Below, piece after piece: positions 46,946 through 54,986 of a stretch of 64,000 nucleotides of DNA (the stretch's first letter is position 1; each line of letters starts with the position of its first letter). Made by a program: the position numbers and the translations under genes. Source of the stretch: a virus; the IMG/VR virus record IMGVR_UViG_3300027782_003601, positions 1-64,000 of that record. One strand, written 5' to 3'. The notes under the pieces are model-generated. The model saw only the letters and a program-made list of their open reading frames with translations. It was not told where the DNA came from and ran no database searches.

Positions 46946-46958
46946 TGACACTTTGTCA
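46946..46958 (+). promoter_or_regulatory. Palindromic operator-like site (TGACA-CTT-TGTCA)
   Basis: Perfect inverted repeat, 53 bp after the third copy (about five helical turns). Confidence 0.6.
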
Positions 46959-47140
46959 GGATGGGGTCGGACCCGTTTAAATATTGCGGTCAGGTTTTTC
47001 ACCACAGAAACCCTTTTTTATATATTGTTGTGATACATCATGCATTGAATTCCCCATTGAATACCCCACTATACGTTGTTTAAAGGGATATGAGGTAAAT
47101 AAAAAAACCCTAATATTATTAAAAATAAACCACAAAAAGC

Positions 47141-47171
47141 TTGACTTTTAATCTAGAATTTAGTATCTTTA
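47141..47171 (+). promoter_or_regulatory. Promoter (TTGAC / TATCTTTA)
   Basis: TTGAC 47141, TATCTTTA 47164, then the TATGTGAGTGAGAG leader. Confidence 0.75.
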
Positions 47172-47218
47172 ATATATGTGAGTGAGAGACCAAATCATCC
47201 CCTCCTCCATTTAACGAT

Positions 47219-47521
47219 ATGTACGATTTTTCATCATTACTACGAATTAAGTTTTACTCCGATACCGAACGTGGTTATGGAGATGTAGGTACTTTCAAAT
47301 ATGTAAGGGTTTCAAAAGATGAGTTTCATCCGATAACATACGAAAGATTTGATGGTTCTATTTACACTAAATATGTTCCAACCGATGCATTAATTGAACG
47401 ATTAAAAGGGTTGCGTTATAATGGGTATGGTATGGGATATGAGTTCGCAACCGAAGAAGCCTATAATGAGGAAATTGCCGAATTAAGAAAGAAGTTAGAA
47501 CGATTAGAGAATATTTGTTAA
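47219..47521 (+). CDS. Hypothetical protein
   Basis: 100 aa. Beta-rich N-terminal two thirds with many Tyr and a coiled-coil end (EEIAELRKKLERLENIC). Unknown. Confidence 0.6.
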   Translation: MYDFSSLLRIKFYSDTERGYGDVGTFKYVRVSKDEFHPITYERFDGSIYTKYVPTDALIERLKGLRYNGYGMGYEFATEEAYNEEIAELRKKLERLENIC

Positions 47522-47538
47522 AATAAACCACAAAAAGC

Positions 47539-47569
47539 TTGACTTTCTCCTTAGAATGTAGTATCTTTA
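47539..47569 (+). promoter_or_regulatory. Promoter (TTGAC / TATCTTTA)
   Basis: TTGAC 47539, TATCTTTA 47562, GAGAGAG leader. Drives the sigma-like gene. Confidence 0.75.
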
Positions 47570-47624
47570 ATATATGTGAGAGAGAGATGGTTCTCCTCCC
47601 TAAAACCCCTTTAACCCATACCAT

Positions 47625-48002
47625 ATGAATAACTTAAAATATTTCTCCCAACAAAATTACGAATTAAAGAAAGAAATTGAGCGTGGAGTTATCCACATCC
47701 CTGCTAACCATAAAGATTTAGAATACAATTATGTTGGTTTGGATGAGGTTGAAGGGTTTGAATCCCAATCATCGGAATTTAGAGGATTTGAGATTGAAGA
47801 TATGAGTAAAGAATTGAATTTGGTGATGGGTTCTATTTTAACACCTATTGAAAGATGTGTTATTGAATTGGCATTTGGTTTATCGGGTGATAGAGAAATG
47901 AGTGTTAATGAGATTGGAACGGAGTTAATGTACACCAACACCCACATCTCTTCAACCAAAAAACGGGCAATGAAGAAACTTCAAAATTACTTCTTAAATT
48001 AA
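47625..48002 (+). CDS. Sigma-70 region 3/4-like transcription factor
   Basis: 125 aa. Residues 70-122 (LTPIERCVIELAFGLSGD, MSVNEIGTELMYTNTHISSTKKRAMKKL) follow region 4 of RpoD, including the -35-binding helix-turn-helix. RGVIHIPANHKDL near 20-32 resembles the region 3 helix (IRIP). Regions 1-2 are missing, so it cannot melt DNA by itself like a full sigma; it could redirect polymerase in the way of T4 late factors. Early promoter and leader present. Confidence 0.8.
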   Translation: MNNLKYFSQQNYELKKEIERGVIHIPANHKDLEYNYVGLDEVEGFESQSSEFRGFEIEDMSKELNLVMGSILTPIERCVIELAFGLSGDREMSVNEIGTELMYTNTHISSTKKRAMKKLQNYFLN

Positions 48003-48014
48003 TTCCTAAACGAC

Positions 48015-48044
48015 TTGACATTGTGATTAGAATTTTGTATATTG
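48015..48044 (+). promoter_or_regulatory. Promoter (TTGAC / TATATTG)
   Basis: TTGAC 48015, TATATTG 48038. Leader AACCCCCTTTATT before ATG 48075. Confidence 0.7.
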
Positions 48045-48074
48045 TATTTTAATTAGTTATTAACCCCCTTTATT

Positions 48075-48308
48075 ATGAATGTTGATAAAATTAGAGATTT
48101 ACGTTTGATGATTGGTGAATCGGTTTCAGAGAATCGTTCTCCTACATTCCGTGCTAAGTTATTAGAAGTTTATGAGAATCCAAATCAATGTTTGATGGAA
48201 GTTGCTTATAACCACTACGAAGATGGTGTTGGTGCTAAATCAAACCATAAGGTAGGTGCTAGGTATCTTGCTCCTATTGACCGTATTTGGAACGCATTTT
48301 ATTATTGA
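48075..48308 (+). CDS. Hypothetical early protein
   Basis: 77 aa, alpha-helical start (IRDLRLMIGESVSENRSP), Tyr-rich end. Unknown. Confidence 0.55.
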   Translation: MNVDKIRDLRLMIGESVSENRSPTFRAKLLEVYENPNQCLMEVAYNHYEDGVGAKSNHKVGARYLAPIDRIWNAFYY

Positions 48309-48338
48309 TTTATTTAAACCCCTTAACCCCCTTATATT

Positions 48339-48599
48339 ATGGATTATCTTTTATTTGACCGTCATGCCAATATGAGTAAAGAAACTCTTTTTGAGATTGG
48401 TAAGATTATTAGTGATATTGAGATTAACTATGATAGGAATAAATCCTTTCCTTTGGTTAATATGTTGTATGGTTTGTACGATGGATACTTCTACGTTGAT
48501 TTAATACCTATTGCTTGGGGATATTTAACCAATGATGATTTCCTACGTTTATCAGAGATAGTAAATGTGGTTGAAAAATATCCAAAATTTTTACATTAA
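48339..48599 (+). CDS. Hypothetical early protein
   Basis: 86 aa; helical, aromatic (LYGLYDGYFYVDLIPIAWGYL). ACCCCCTTATATT leader before ATG. Unknown. Confidence 0.55.
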   Translation: MDYLLFDRHANMSKETLFEIGKIISDIEINYDRNKSFPLVNMLYGLYDGYFYVDLIPIAWGYLTNDDFLRLSEIVNVVEKYPKFLH

Positions 48600-48603
48600 A
48601 AGC

Positions 48604-48634
48604 TTGGATATATTCTCAAAATTTTGTATCTTTG
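48604..48634 (+). promoter_or_regulatory. Promoter (TTGG / TATCTTTG)
   Basis: TTGG 48604, TATCTTTG 48627. GTGAGAGCGA leader and AAACCCCTTT before ATG 48692. Confidence 0.75.
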
Positions 48635-48691
48635 TTATATGTGAGAGCGATAGTACTCCACTTTAAAACTTAAACTTTAAACCCCTTTCCA

Positions 48692-49165
48692 ATGTCTACT
48701 TCAAATTTTTACAATGTTAATGCTTCCCATATCTTCGCAGTTCAATTAGAAGATACCTATGAGTACGATGATTTAATCCAAAACTTAGAATCAGAGTTTA
48801 ATTCACATAAAGATTATTCTAATCATAGTAAATCAGACCCTAACAATTTACGTTCTTATCCATCCACTTCAATTGGTTCTTTCTCCAATGCAGTAATGAT
48901 AGGAGAAGATGAGGTTGAAGTTTGGGTTACACCTGTTGTTCGTAGTGGTTACTATGATGGTGTGAACTTAGATTGGCATGTTCTATACTATGTTAATGGT
49001 TATGAATATGAATCCTATGAGCACTACGATGATACCAACATTCAATCATTAGTGTATGAGTATGTAGATTTCATTGAGAATGTATTTTCACAATACTCCC
49101 AACCTTTAGGTGTTACTGCTCAATTTTCTAACGGAGAAACAATTTATCACCCAATAAACTTTTAA
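48692..49165 (+). CDS. Hypothetical acidic protein
   Basis: 157 aa. Asp/Glu/Tyr-rich beta pattern (EDEVEVWVTPVVRSGYYDG, LDWHVLYYVNGYEYESYEH). Very acidic, a possible DNA mimic or inhibitor. Early promoter. Confidence 0.6.
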   Translation: MSTSNFYNVNASHIFAVQLEDTYEYDDLIQNLESEFNSHKDYSNHSKSDPNNLRSYPSTSIGSFSNAVMIGEDEVEVWVTPVVRSGYYDGVNLDWHVLYYVNGYEYESYEHYDDTNIQSLVYEYVDFIENVFSQYSQPLGVTAQFSNGETIYHPINF

Positions 49166-49176
49166 TCCCCTTTACT

Positions 49177-49389
49177 ATGAAAAACGTAAATAATATGAGT
49201 GATTTTAATTTGTATAATACCACAATCATCTACCACATATGGGATAAAGATGATGAATACCACGTATCCAAAATCGGAAACGAAGGAAATACGGAATGGA
49301 AATGGGAGGTAGAATCCTTAACCTATGGTCCGATTAGTAAAAGAACGAATTTGTATAAAAACTTAATCCAATACTGTAGTGAGTTATGA
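49177..49389 (+). CDS. Hypothetical small protein
   Basis: 70 aa, Trp-rich beta pattern (EYHVSKIGNEGNTEWKWEVE). ATGA overlap with the next gene, ATCCCCTTT leader. Unknown. Confidence 0.5.
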   Translation: MKNVNNMSDFNLYNTTIIYHIWDKDDEYHVSKIGNEGNTEWKWEVESLTYGPISKRTNLYKNLIQYCSEL

Positions 49390-49712
49390 AAGCACCAATC
49401 AACTTTAGTACGAGATTGAACGGATATGAGATGGAGGTCGATGGAACGCAGTTTGAGATTACGACCAACATAAGATTGGATAATATGATGTGGATATCTC
49501 CAAAGGATAGAACTCCTAACTGCTTAGGTTTATTGTTTAATTGGGATAGGGAGCAGTATGATATTGTAGTGATAAACAATTTATCCGGTACTTCGGATTA
49601 TTCTCGTTCAAAGCAGGATTTGGGTTTCTCTCCACATAAGTTCAAAACATTTGATTCGTTCATCCAATTTACTTCAGTACTAATCAGAGACCATAAAGGA
49701 TTATTTAATTAA
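49386..49712 (+). CDS. Hypothetical protein, local paralogous family
   Basis: 108 aa. Beta-rich (YEMEVDGTQFEITTNIRLD), similar in layout to 44284 and 45090. Unknown. Confidence 0.55.
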   Translation: MKAPINFSTRLNGYEMEVDGTQFEITTNIRLDNMMWISPKDRTPNCLGLLFNWDREQYDIVVINNLSGTSDYSRSKQDLGFSPHKFKTFDSFIQFTSVLIRDHKGLFN

Positions 49713-49713
49713 G

Positions 49714-50055
49714 ATGCTAACAATCCATAACTTTAAATTATTAGAAGGGACACAATGTGGTGGGTGGAGGATTGATTCTATATTGGATTCTGTCTATAAA
49801 TACGATACGGCTTTGAATATCATAGAACCAAAGTGTTACTCATTTTCATTTGTATCACCATTGGGTATGAATAGGGGTAAGTTGTTATTGACAAGGAAAT
49901 ACGATGTATTTTATAAGACACAATATAGGTATGAACTATGGTTGAATGGAAAGCAGTTTGATACTGGTGGGATAAGTGGGAACGGGTTAAAGAATAAGAA
50001 TGCATTTATACAATCCGTAGTAGATACATTAGATTACCAATTGAAGAATACCTAA
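49714..50055 (+). CDS. Hypothetical protein, local paralogous family
   Basis: 113 aa. MLTIHNFKLLEG start echoes 44734. Strand-rich core (YSFSFVSPLGMNRGKLLLT). Unknown. Confidence 0.55.
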   Translation: MLTIHNFKLLEGTQCGGWRIDSILDSVYKYDTALNIIEPKCYSFSFVSPLGMNRGKLLLTRKYDVFYKTQYRYELWLNGKQFDTGGISGNGLKNKNAFIQSVVDTLDYQLKNT

Positions 50056-50093
50056 ACTATCAATAGAGATAACAAATTTTCTTTTTGACTTCA

Positions 50094-50116
50094 ATTCCCC
50101 CCTGCCCCCTCCCCCA
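50094..50116 (+). other. C-rich tract (G-rich on the minus strand)
   Basis: CCCCCC-TG-CCCCC-T-CCCCC upstream of the promoter at 50147, unlike the AT-rich surroundings. Could form a G-quadruplex on the other strand. Confidence 0.5.
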
Positions 50117-50146
50117 AAAATAATTTAAAAATATTTTCAAAAAGGC

Positions 50147-50177
50147 TTGACTTTTAATACAGAATTTTGTATCTTTG
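50147..50177 (+). promoter_or_regulatory. Promoter (TTGAC / TATCTTTG)
   Basis: TTGAC 50147, TATCTTTG 50170. The TATGTGAGAGAGTGA leader contains a GAGAG/CTCTC hairpin; AAACCCCTTTGTT before ATG 50241. Confidence 0.8.
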
Positions 50178-50240
50178 TTATATGTGAGAGAGTGATGTAA
50201 TTCTCTCCATTTTAAACTTTCAACCTTAAACCCCTTTGTT

Positions 50241-50549
50241 ATGACCCTTTCCGAAACCCCCATCCCCACACAAGTCCAAAGAAACTTTCTTACCGACCTC
50301 AATCTTTTCATTGAGTACTGTAACGATTTCTACAACATTAAGAGTGGTGTGTACCCCATCGCAAAACGTAGTGAAATTATCAACGCAATCGGTGAGTACC
50401 TTACAGAACCCCATCCATATGATATTCAGTTTGATTCTATAGATAGAGAGAAAGTGAGAGAGATATTAGAACCATCTTACAGTTGGGCAGGTGTTAGTGG
50501 TGGTATTTCTTTCGGTCCTGCTATTGAATTTACAGTTTGTGAAGAATAA
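50241..50549 (+). CDS. Hypothetical early protein
   Basis: 102 aa. Helical start, central acidic region, Gly/Ser-rich end (YSWAGVSGGISFGPA). Unknown. Confidence 0.55.
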   Translation: MTLSETPIPTQVQRNFLTDLNLFIEYCNDFYNIKSGVYPIAKRSEIINAIGEYLTEPHPYDIQFDSIDREKVREILEPSYSWAGVSGGISFGPAIEFTVCEE

Positions 50550-50576
50550 TTTTTAAACTTTAAAACCCCTTATATT

Positions 50577-50810
50577 ATGAAAAAGTTCACTATTGAAGAA
50601 ATCCGAAATTTTGCTGAAAACCTTAACGCAGTTGAGTTTGAAGCCTTTTGTGATAAAGCTAAAATCCACACAAGTTGGTTGGATATTGATAACCTTATGA
50701 ACTATAACCAAGGTTATTACAACGTAGAGTTACGAGATTATGATTTGTTTGTAAGTTACTACGATGGTGTATTAGAAGAGTTTACTGAATTAGAACTACA
50801 ATATAACTAA
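50577..50810 (+). CDS. Hypothetical acidic small protein
   Basis: 77 aa, acidic, with helix and Tyr-rich end (LRDYDLFVSYYDGVLEEFTEL). AAAACCCCTTATATT leader. Unknown. Confidence 0.55.
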   Translation: MKKFTIEEIRNFAENLNAVEFEAFCDKAKIHTSWLDIDNLMNYNQGYYNVELRDYDLFVSYYDGVLEEFTELELQYN

Positions 50811-50815
50811 AAGAT

Positions 50816-51055
50816 ATGAATACTTTAGAAATAGTTGGTTACTTTGCAATGGGATTATCTGTTTTATCCTTTGCGCTTTCTAAACAAAAGTTAGTAAGAA
50901 CAGTCAACTTAGTTGCTTGTTTGATTTGGGTATGGTATGGATTTTTAATTCAAAACAATCCTACTATCATCGTCAACGTTATGGTGTGTATGGTACACTT
51001 TTTTTGGTTTATTAAAAGATGGCATAGGATTCACAAATTAAATCGTAAAGGATAA
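50816..51055 (+). CDS. PQ-loop/YgjV-like membrane protein
   Basis: 79 aa, three hydrophobic helices: IVGYFAMGLSVLSFAL, VNLVACLIWVWYGFLI and IIVNVMVCMVHFFWFI. Size and pattern match SemiSWEET/YgjV-type inner-membrane proteins. Possibly a half transporter; substrate unknown. Confidence 0.7.
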   Translation: MNTLEIVGYFAMGLSVLSFALSKQKLVRTVNLVACLIWVWYGFLIQNNPTIIVNVMVCMVHFFWFIKRWHRIHKLNRKG

Positions 51056-51060
51056 AAATA

Positions 51061-51411
51061 ATGGAAAATAAAGAATTTTTAAGTCACTCACAATGCCAAG
51101 CATTAGCCGAATTAAACTACGATGGGGATTATGATTATACCTATCATGCAACAGGAGAACTATGGGAACGTATTAAGAAAGCAAAGGTTGAAAGACACAC
51201 ACCAGCACCACTCAAACAACAAGTATTTAGATGGTTTAGGGAGAAGTATGATGCACATATTCATCCAACAAAACTTATGCCGGATGTCTATATAATTCAT
51301 TATGGCACATGGACAAGCATAACATTCAATACCTATGAAGAAGCCGAAAGTGCATGTATAGATAAATTTATTGAACTAGCTAAACAAGACAATGAAAATT
51401 ATACTAAATAA
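51061..51411 (+). CDS. Conserved phage-type hypothetical protein
   Basis: 116 aa, basic middle (RIKKAKVERHTPAPLKQQVFRWFR) and aromatic core (YIIHYGTWTSITF). The end overlaps the phosphoesterase by 20 nt. Unknown. Confidence 0.6.
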   Translation: MENKEFLSHSQCQALAELNYDGDYDYTYHATGELWERIKKAKVERHTPAPLKQQVFRWFREKYDAHIHPTKLMPDVYIIHYGTWTSITFNTYEEAESACIDKFIELAKQDNENYTK

Positions 51412-52045
51412 GGGACAAAATTTGTGGTTTACATCTGATACTCACTACAATCATGCCAACATATGCTCATCCACAACTCAATGGTCTAACCCAGTTACAT
51501 TAAGGGATTTTAAAACATTAGAACATATGAACGCCCACATTGTTGGTAACATCAACGAAATGGTCGGACAAGATGATATCCTTTTTCATTTAGGTGATTG
51601 GTCATTTGGTGGATTTGAACAAATACAAATATTCAGAGATAGTATTTTTTGTAAAAACGTTCACATCATTACAGGTAATCATGACCACCATATTGAAAGA
51701 AACAAAGAAGATGTACAATCTCTTTTTAGTTCAGTAAACAAATATGTAGAATTGAATGTAAAATGGGATGTTGCGACTCAATTACAAAGAGAACAAAGTT
51801 TTATTTTAATGCACTTTCCGATTGCAAGTTGGAACAATTTGGCAAAAGGAGTAATTCACTTACATGGACACGTTCACTTACCAGCAGAACGTAGGATTGG
51901 ACCAGGTAAAATTATGGATGTAGGAGTTGATGGTAATGGTTTAAATCCAATCAGTTTAGAAGAGATATTAAAGATTATGGAGAAACAACCAATTAATAGT
52001 ATGATACCGGATGACCACCATACAATTGTAGAAAATTATAGATAA
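51392..52045 (+). CDS. Metallophosphoesterase (YfcE/phage type)
   Basis: 217 aa. FTSDTHYNHANI, LFHLGDWSFGG, IITGNHDHH, LMHFPIASW and HLHGHVH give the complete metal-binding set. The short form resembles the phosphoesterases of many phages, which hydrolyse phosphodiesters or phosphoproteins. Coupled to the gene before. Confidence 0.85.
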   Translation: MKIILNKGQNLWFTSDTHYNHANICSSTTQWSNPVTLRDFKTLEHMNAHIVGNINEMVGQDDILFHLGDWSFGGFEQIQIFRDSIFCKNVHIITGNHDHHIERNKEDVQSLFSSVNKYVELNVKWDVATQLQREQSFILMHFPIASWNNLAKGVIHLHGHVHLPAERRIGPGKIMDVGVDGNGLNPISLEEILKIMEKQPINSMIPDDHHTIVENYR

Positions 52046-52046
52046 A

Positions 52047-52259
52047 ATGAAAAAAATTAAATTAGTAAAATATGATTACAAATCTATGCCAAAAGAATGG
52101 AGAGTAGATAATCCAAATCCATTTGAAGGACAAGTATTTGCTTTAATTGGTGAAGTAAAAGGAATGCCGGGTCATTCTTATTTACAAAATATAGAAACTG
52201 GTGTACCAATTATATTGGATACCGATAACTTAATTGAATTAAATGAAGATGAATTATGA
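52047..52259 (+). CDS. Hypothetical small protein
   Basis: 70 aa, alpha-beta, with acidic end (LDTDNLIELNEDEL). Coupled to both neighbours (ATGA overlap with the kinase). Unknown. Confidence 0.55.
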   Translation: MKKIKLVKYDYKSMPKEWRVDNPNPFEGQVFALIGEVKGMPGHSYLQNIETGVPIILDTDNLIELNEDEL

Positions 52260-52675
52260 TACCAAAGATATTAATATTATTAAGAGGATTACCAGGTAGT
52301 GGTAAATCAACATTTGCTAAAACTATGTGGAGTGAGTATGTAATTTGTGAAGCAGATGATTATTTTGTAGATAAGGAAACCGGCGAATATAAGTTCAACG
52401 CAAGGGATTTACCTAAAGCACATAATTGGTGTAGATTTAGAGTAGAAACATTTATGAAGGATAATATAGCAAATGAACAATTCTATTCCGAAATTGTAGT
52501 ATCAAACACATTCACACAAGAGTGGGAGATGGAAGAGTACTTTAAGTTAGCCAAAGAATACGGATATAAAGTATTCACTCTAATCGTTGAGAACAGACAT
52601 GGTGGTGTGAATGGGCACGGAGTACCAAAAGAAAAGTTAGAACAAATGAAAGATAGATTCAGTATTAAATTGTAA
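52256..52675 (+). CDS. P-loop kinase, polynucleotide-kinase-like
   Basis: 139 aa. Walker A LLRGLPGSGKST at 11-19, then EADDYFVD and the helical substrate-binding part. The size and pattern match the AAA_33-type kinase domain of T4 Pnkp. It sits next to the RNA ligase, as T4 pairs Pnkp with Rnl1 in tRNA repair. Phosphorylation of 5'-OH RNA ends is the inferred role. Confidence 0.75.
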   Translation: MIPKILILLRGLPGSGKSTFAKTMWSEYVICEADDYFVDKETGEYKFNARDLPKAHNWCRFRVETFMKDNIANEQFYSEIVVSNTFTQEWEMEEYFKLAKEYGYKVFTLIVENRHGGVNGHGVPKEKLEQMKDRFSIKL

Positions 52676-52678
52676 GTT

Positions 52679-52951
52679 ATGAAACCACCAAAAGATTACG
52701 CAGAAGAGTTAATAGAAAAATTTAAGCCAATGTGTCATAATGTAAAGCATACGGGTATTTTAAATGGCTTAGCAACTGTTATGAATGATGACATTATTAA
52801 TTTTTATGCAGCAAAGGAATGTGCACTAATTGCAGTAGATGAGATGATTGAATCGTATGAGTTTGATATGATAAGTGATATGACAAATCAAAGATATATA
52901 GATAAATTAAATTATTTGGATGAAGTTAGACAAGAAATAAATAAGTTATGA
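52679..52951 (+). CDS. Hypothetical protein between kinase and ligase
   Basis: 90 aa, helical (YAEELIEKFKPMCHNV, ECALIAVDEMIESYEF). ATGA overlap with the ligase. Resembles small phage proteins found throughout large genomes; no function known. Confidence 0.6.
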   Translation: MKPPKDYAEELIEKFKPMCHNVKHTGILNGLATVMNDDIINFYAAKECALIAVDEMIESYEFDMISDMTNQRYIDKLNYLDEVRQEINKL

Positions 52952-54042
52952 AATACAATTTAGAAGTTTTAGAGGAGTATATAGATAAGGGTTTGGTGAT
53001 TAAACAAAATCATCCTACACTCCCTTTGTCTATATACAACTATTCCCGTGAATGCCAATACAATGGATTGTGGGATGATATTACTTTGAATTGCAGAGGG
53101 TTAGTGTTAGATAATAAAGGTAATGTGGTTGCTAAACCTTTTCCAAAGTTCTTTAACTATGAAGAACATAAACCAGAAGATATCCCAAATGAAAACTTTG
53201 AGGTATATGAGAAGATGGATGGCTCGTTGGGTATTGTATTCCACTACAACAATGAATGGCATGTAGCAACACGTGGTTCATTCCAATCCGACCAAGCAAT
53301 CAAAGGTAGAGAATTATTGGAAAAATATAATTTTGAAAAACTACATACCGATTACACATATTTGTTTGAAATAATTTATAATGAAAATAGAATAGTATGT
53401 AATTATGATTTTGAAGATATTGTTTTATTGGGTATAATAAATACAAAAACAGGTAATGAAGTTAATCTAAATAATGATACCGAAGATATTCGTATTAAAA
53501 ATATTATTTCTAATATTGGGTTTCGTATTGTTACATTATATAAAACTTGGGGAGAGGATTGGGAAACTTTGAAAAAAGAAATATCCAAAGATAAAGAAGG
53601 ATATGTAATTCGTTTTTCAGGTGGTATGCGAATGAAGATTAAAGGAGATGAGTATGTTCGTTTACATAGAATTCTTACCAACTTTTCTACCAAAGATATT
53701 TGGGAATTGTTAAAGAATGGAGAACCATTAGAACCATTTTTAGAAAGAGTGCCTGACGAATTTGATGATTGGGTTAAGCATACTGCTATGAATTTAAGAT
53801 GGAGTTTTCACCACATTGACGAGAGAGTAGGTAAGATGTACGACTATTTCCGTTACGGTAAGTTTAATGATAGATATCCCGAGCCAACAAAAAAAGAGTT
53901 TGCTGAATATGTAATGACTCAATCTGAAGAATTAAGACCAATTTTGTTTAAGATGTGGGATAACGCATCATATGATGATATAATTTGGAGTATGATTAAA
54001 CCGAAATATTCTAAACCATTTTCTTCTGATGAAAGTATTTAA
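52948..54042 (+). CDS. T4 RNA ligase 1-type RNA ligase
   Basis: 364 aa. Nucleotidyl-transferase motif YEKMDGSLGIVF, with the catalytic Lys at 89 (KxDG). LNCRGLVLD lies upstream; motif IV EGYVIRF near 215, motif V MRMKIKGDEYVRLHR near 228. It joins 5'-phosphate and 3'-OH RNA ends, in T4 resealing tRNAs cut by host anticodon nucleases. With a 26-tRNA array that is the natural role. A homing nuclease follows directly. Confidence 0.9.
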   Translation: MKYNLEVLEEYIDKGLVIKQNHPTLPLSIYNYSRECQYNGLWDDITLNCRGLVLDNKGNVVAKPFPKFFNYEEHKPEDIPNENFEVYEKMDGSLGIVFHYNNEWHVATRGSFQSDQAIKGRELLEKYNFEKLHTDYTYLFEIIYNENRIVCNYDFEDIVLLGIINTKTGNEVNLNNDTEDIRIKNIISNIGFRIVTLYKTWGEDWETLKKEISKDKEGYVIRFSGGMRMKIKGDEYVRLHRILTNFSTKDIWELLKNGEPLEPFLERVPDEFDDWVKHTAMNLRWSFHHIDERVGKMYDYFRYGKFNDRYPEPTKKEFAEYVMTQSEELRPILFKMWDNASYDDIIWSMIKPKYSKPFSSDESI

Positions 54043-54085
54043 TTAATTAGTTTGGATTAAATTAAGACCAAAATTGGAATATCAT

Positions 54086-54094
54086 ATATTTATA
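54086..54094 (+). promoter_or_regulatory. ATATTTATA box, candidate late promoter
   Basis: ATATTTATA ends 14 nt before the homing endonuclease start. Confidence 0.35.
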
Positions 54095-54108
54095 TAAAAA
54101 ATTAATAT

Positions 54109-54906
54109 ATGGCTTATACATACAAACATATCAGAAAAGATAATAATGATGTTTTTTATGTAGGAATAGGTAAAACAAAAAAACGATTATATTCACATTC
54201 AAACCGAAATAAACATTGGAAAAACATAGTAAATAAAGTTGGGTACGATGCTGAAATTATTGAAGATAATCTAACATGGGAAGAAGCTTGTGGAAAAGAA
54301 AAAGAACTTATTATGTATTATGGTAGATTTGATTTAGGGTTGGGAAAATTGGTCAATATGACAAATGGTGGGGATGGTGTTAATGGGCTAATACATACCG
54401 CCGAACATCGCATGAAAAATAGTTTATCAAATAAAAATAAAATTGTTAGCGAAGAAACTAAACAAAAAATGAGTAAATCGGCAAAAAAACGTGGAATTAA
54501 ACCACCATCAAAACCGATTGGGTGGAAACATTCAGAGGACGCTATAAAAAAAATGAGTGAATCACATAAACATATACATAATGGTGATTTGAATAATTTT
54601 TTTGGAAAAACACATACTGATGAAGTTAAAGAAAAATTAAGAAATTTACGTTTGGGTAAAAAAATGAGTGAAGAAACAAAAGAAAAAATATCCAAATCAA
54701 ATGTAGGAAAAAAAAGAAAACCATTTTCTGAAGAAACTAAACAAAAAATGGCAGAATCCGCTAAAAAACGTGGAGCTAAACCGCCATCACGATTAGGTAA
54801 AAATCATAGTGAAGAAACTAAACAGAAAATGAGAGAGGTTGCCAACAGTAAAATTACCAATAAGATAGAGTACGAAAAACCTTTTAAAAAAGATGAAAAT
54901 AATTAA
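54109..54906 (+). CDS. GIY-YIG homing endonuclease with NUMOD3 repeats
   Basis: 265 aa. The nuclease domain starts YTYKHIR...VFYVGIGKTKKRLYSH (GIY-YIG variant Y-K-H / Y-V-G) and includes the conserved Arg and Glu. The rest carries four to five short repeats of the SEETKQKMSKSAKKRG form, the NUMOD3 DNA-binding unit. A free-standing seg-type mobile gene between the RNA ligase and the next operon; it would cut a sister phage at the same place. Confidence 0.9.
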   Translation: MAYTYKHIRKDNNDVFYVGIGKTKKRLYSHSNRNKHWKNIVNKVGYDAEIIEDNLTWEEACGKEKELIMYYGRFDLGLGKLVNMTNGGDGVNGLIHTAEHRMKNSLSNKNKIVSEETKQKMSKSAKKRGIKPPSKPIGWKHSEDAIKKMSESHKHIHNGDLNNFFGKTHTDEVKEKLRNLRLGKKMSEETKEKISKSNVGKKRKPFSEETKQKMAESAKKRGAKPPSRLGKNHSEETKQKMREVANSKITNKIEYEKPFKKDENN

Positions 54907-54914
54907 AGTTTTAC

Positions 54915-54945
54915 TTGACTTTTAATCCAGAATTTTGTATCTTTA
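54915..54945 (+). promoter_or_regulatory. Promoter (TTGAC / TATCTTTA)
   Basis: TTGAC 54915, TATCTTTA 54938. Leader AAACCCCTTTCCGAT before ATG 54987. Confidence 0.75.
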
Positions 54946-54986
54946 CTATGTAGTTCGGGTTGAGCTACTTTAAACCCCTTTCCGAT

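Larger units (their letters stand above)
46711..47218 (+). other. Gene-poor region with palindromes and C-rich tract
   Basis: 508 nt without a gene. It has a terminator at 46832, two TGACAnnnTGTCA palindromes 53 bp apart, a C-rich run between them (46905-46918), and a promoter at 47141. Confidence 0.7.

Noticed and set aside
54109-54906. Evidence for an IS element or transposase
   Set aside because: The GIY-YIG gene is a homing nuclease; no terminal inverted repeats or transposase motifs were seen in the window.
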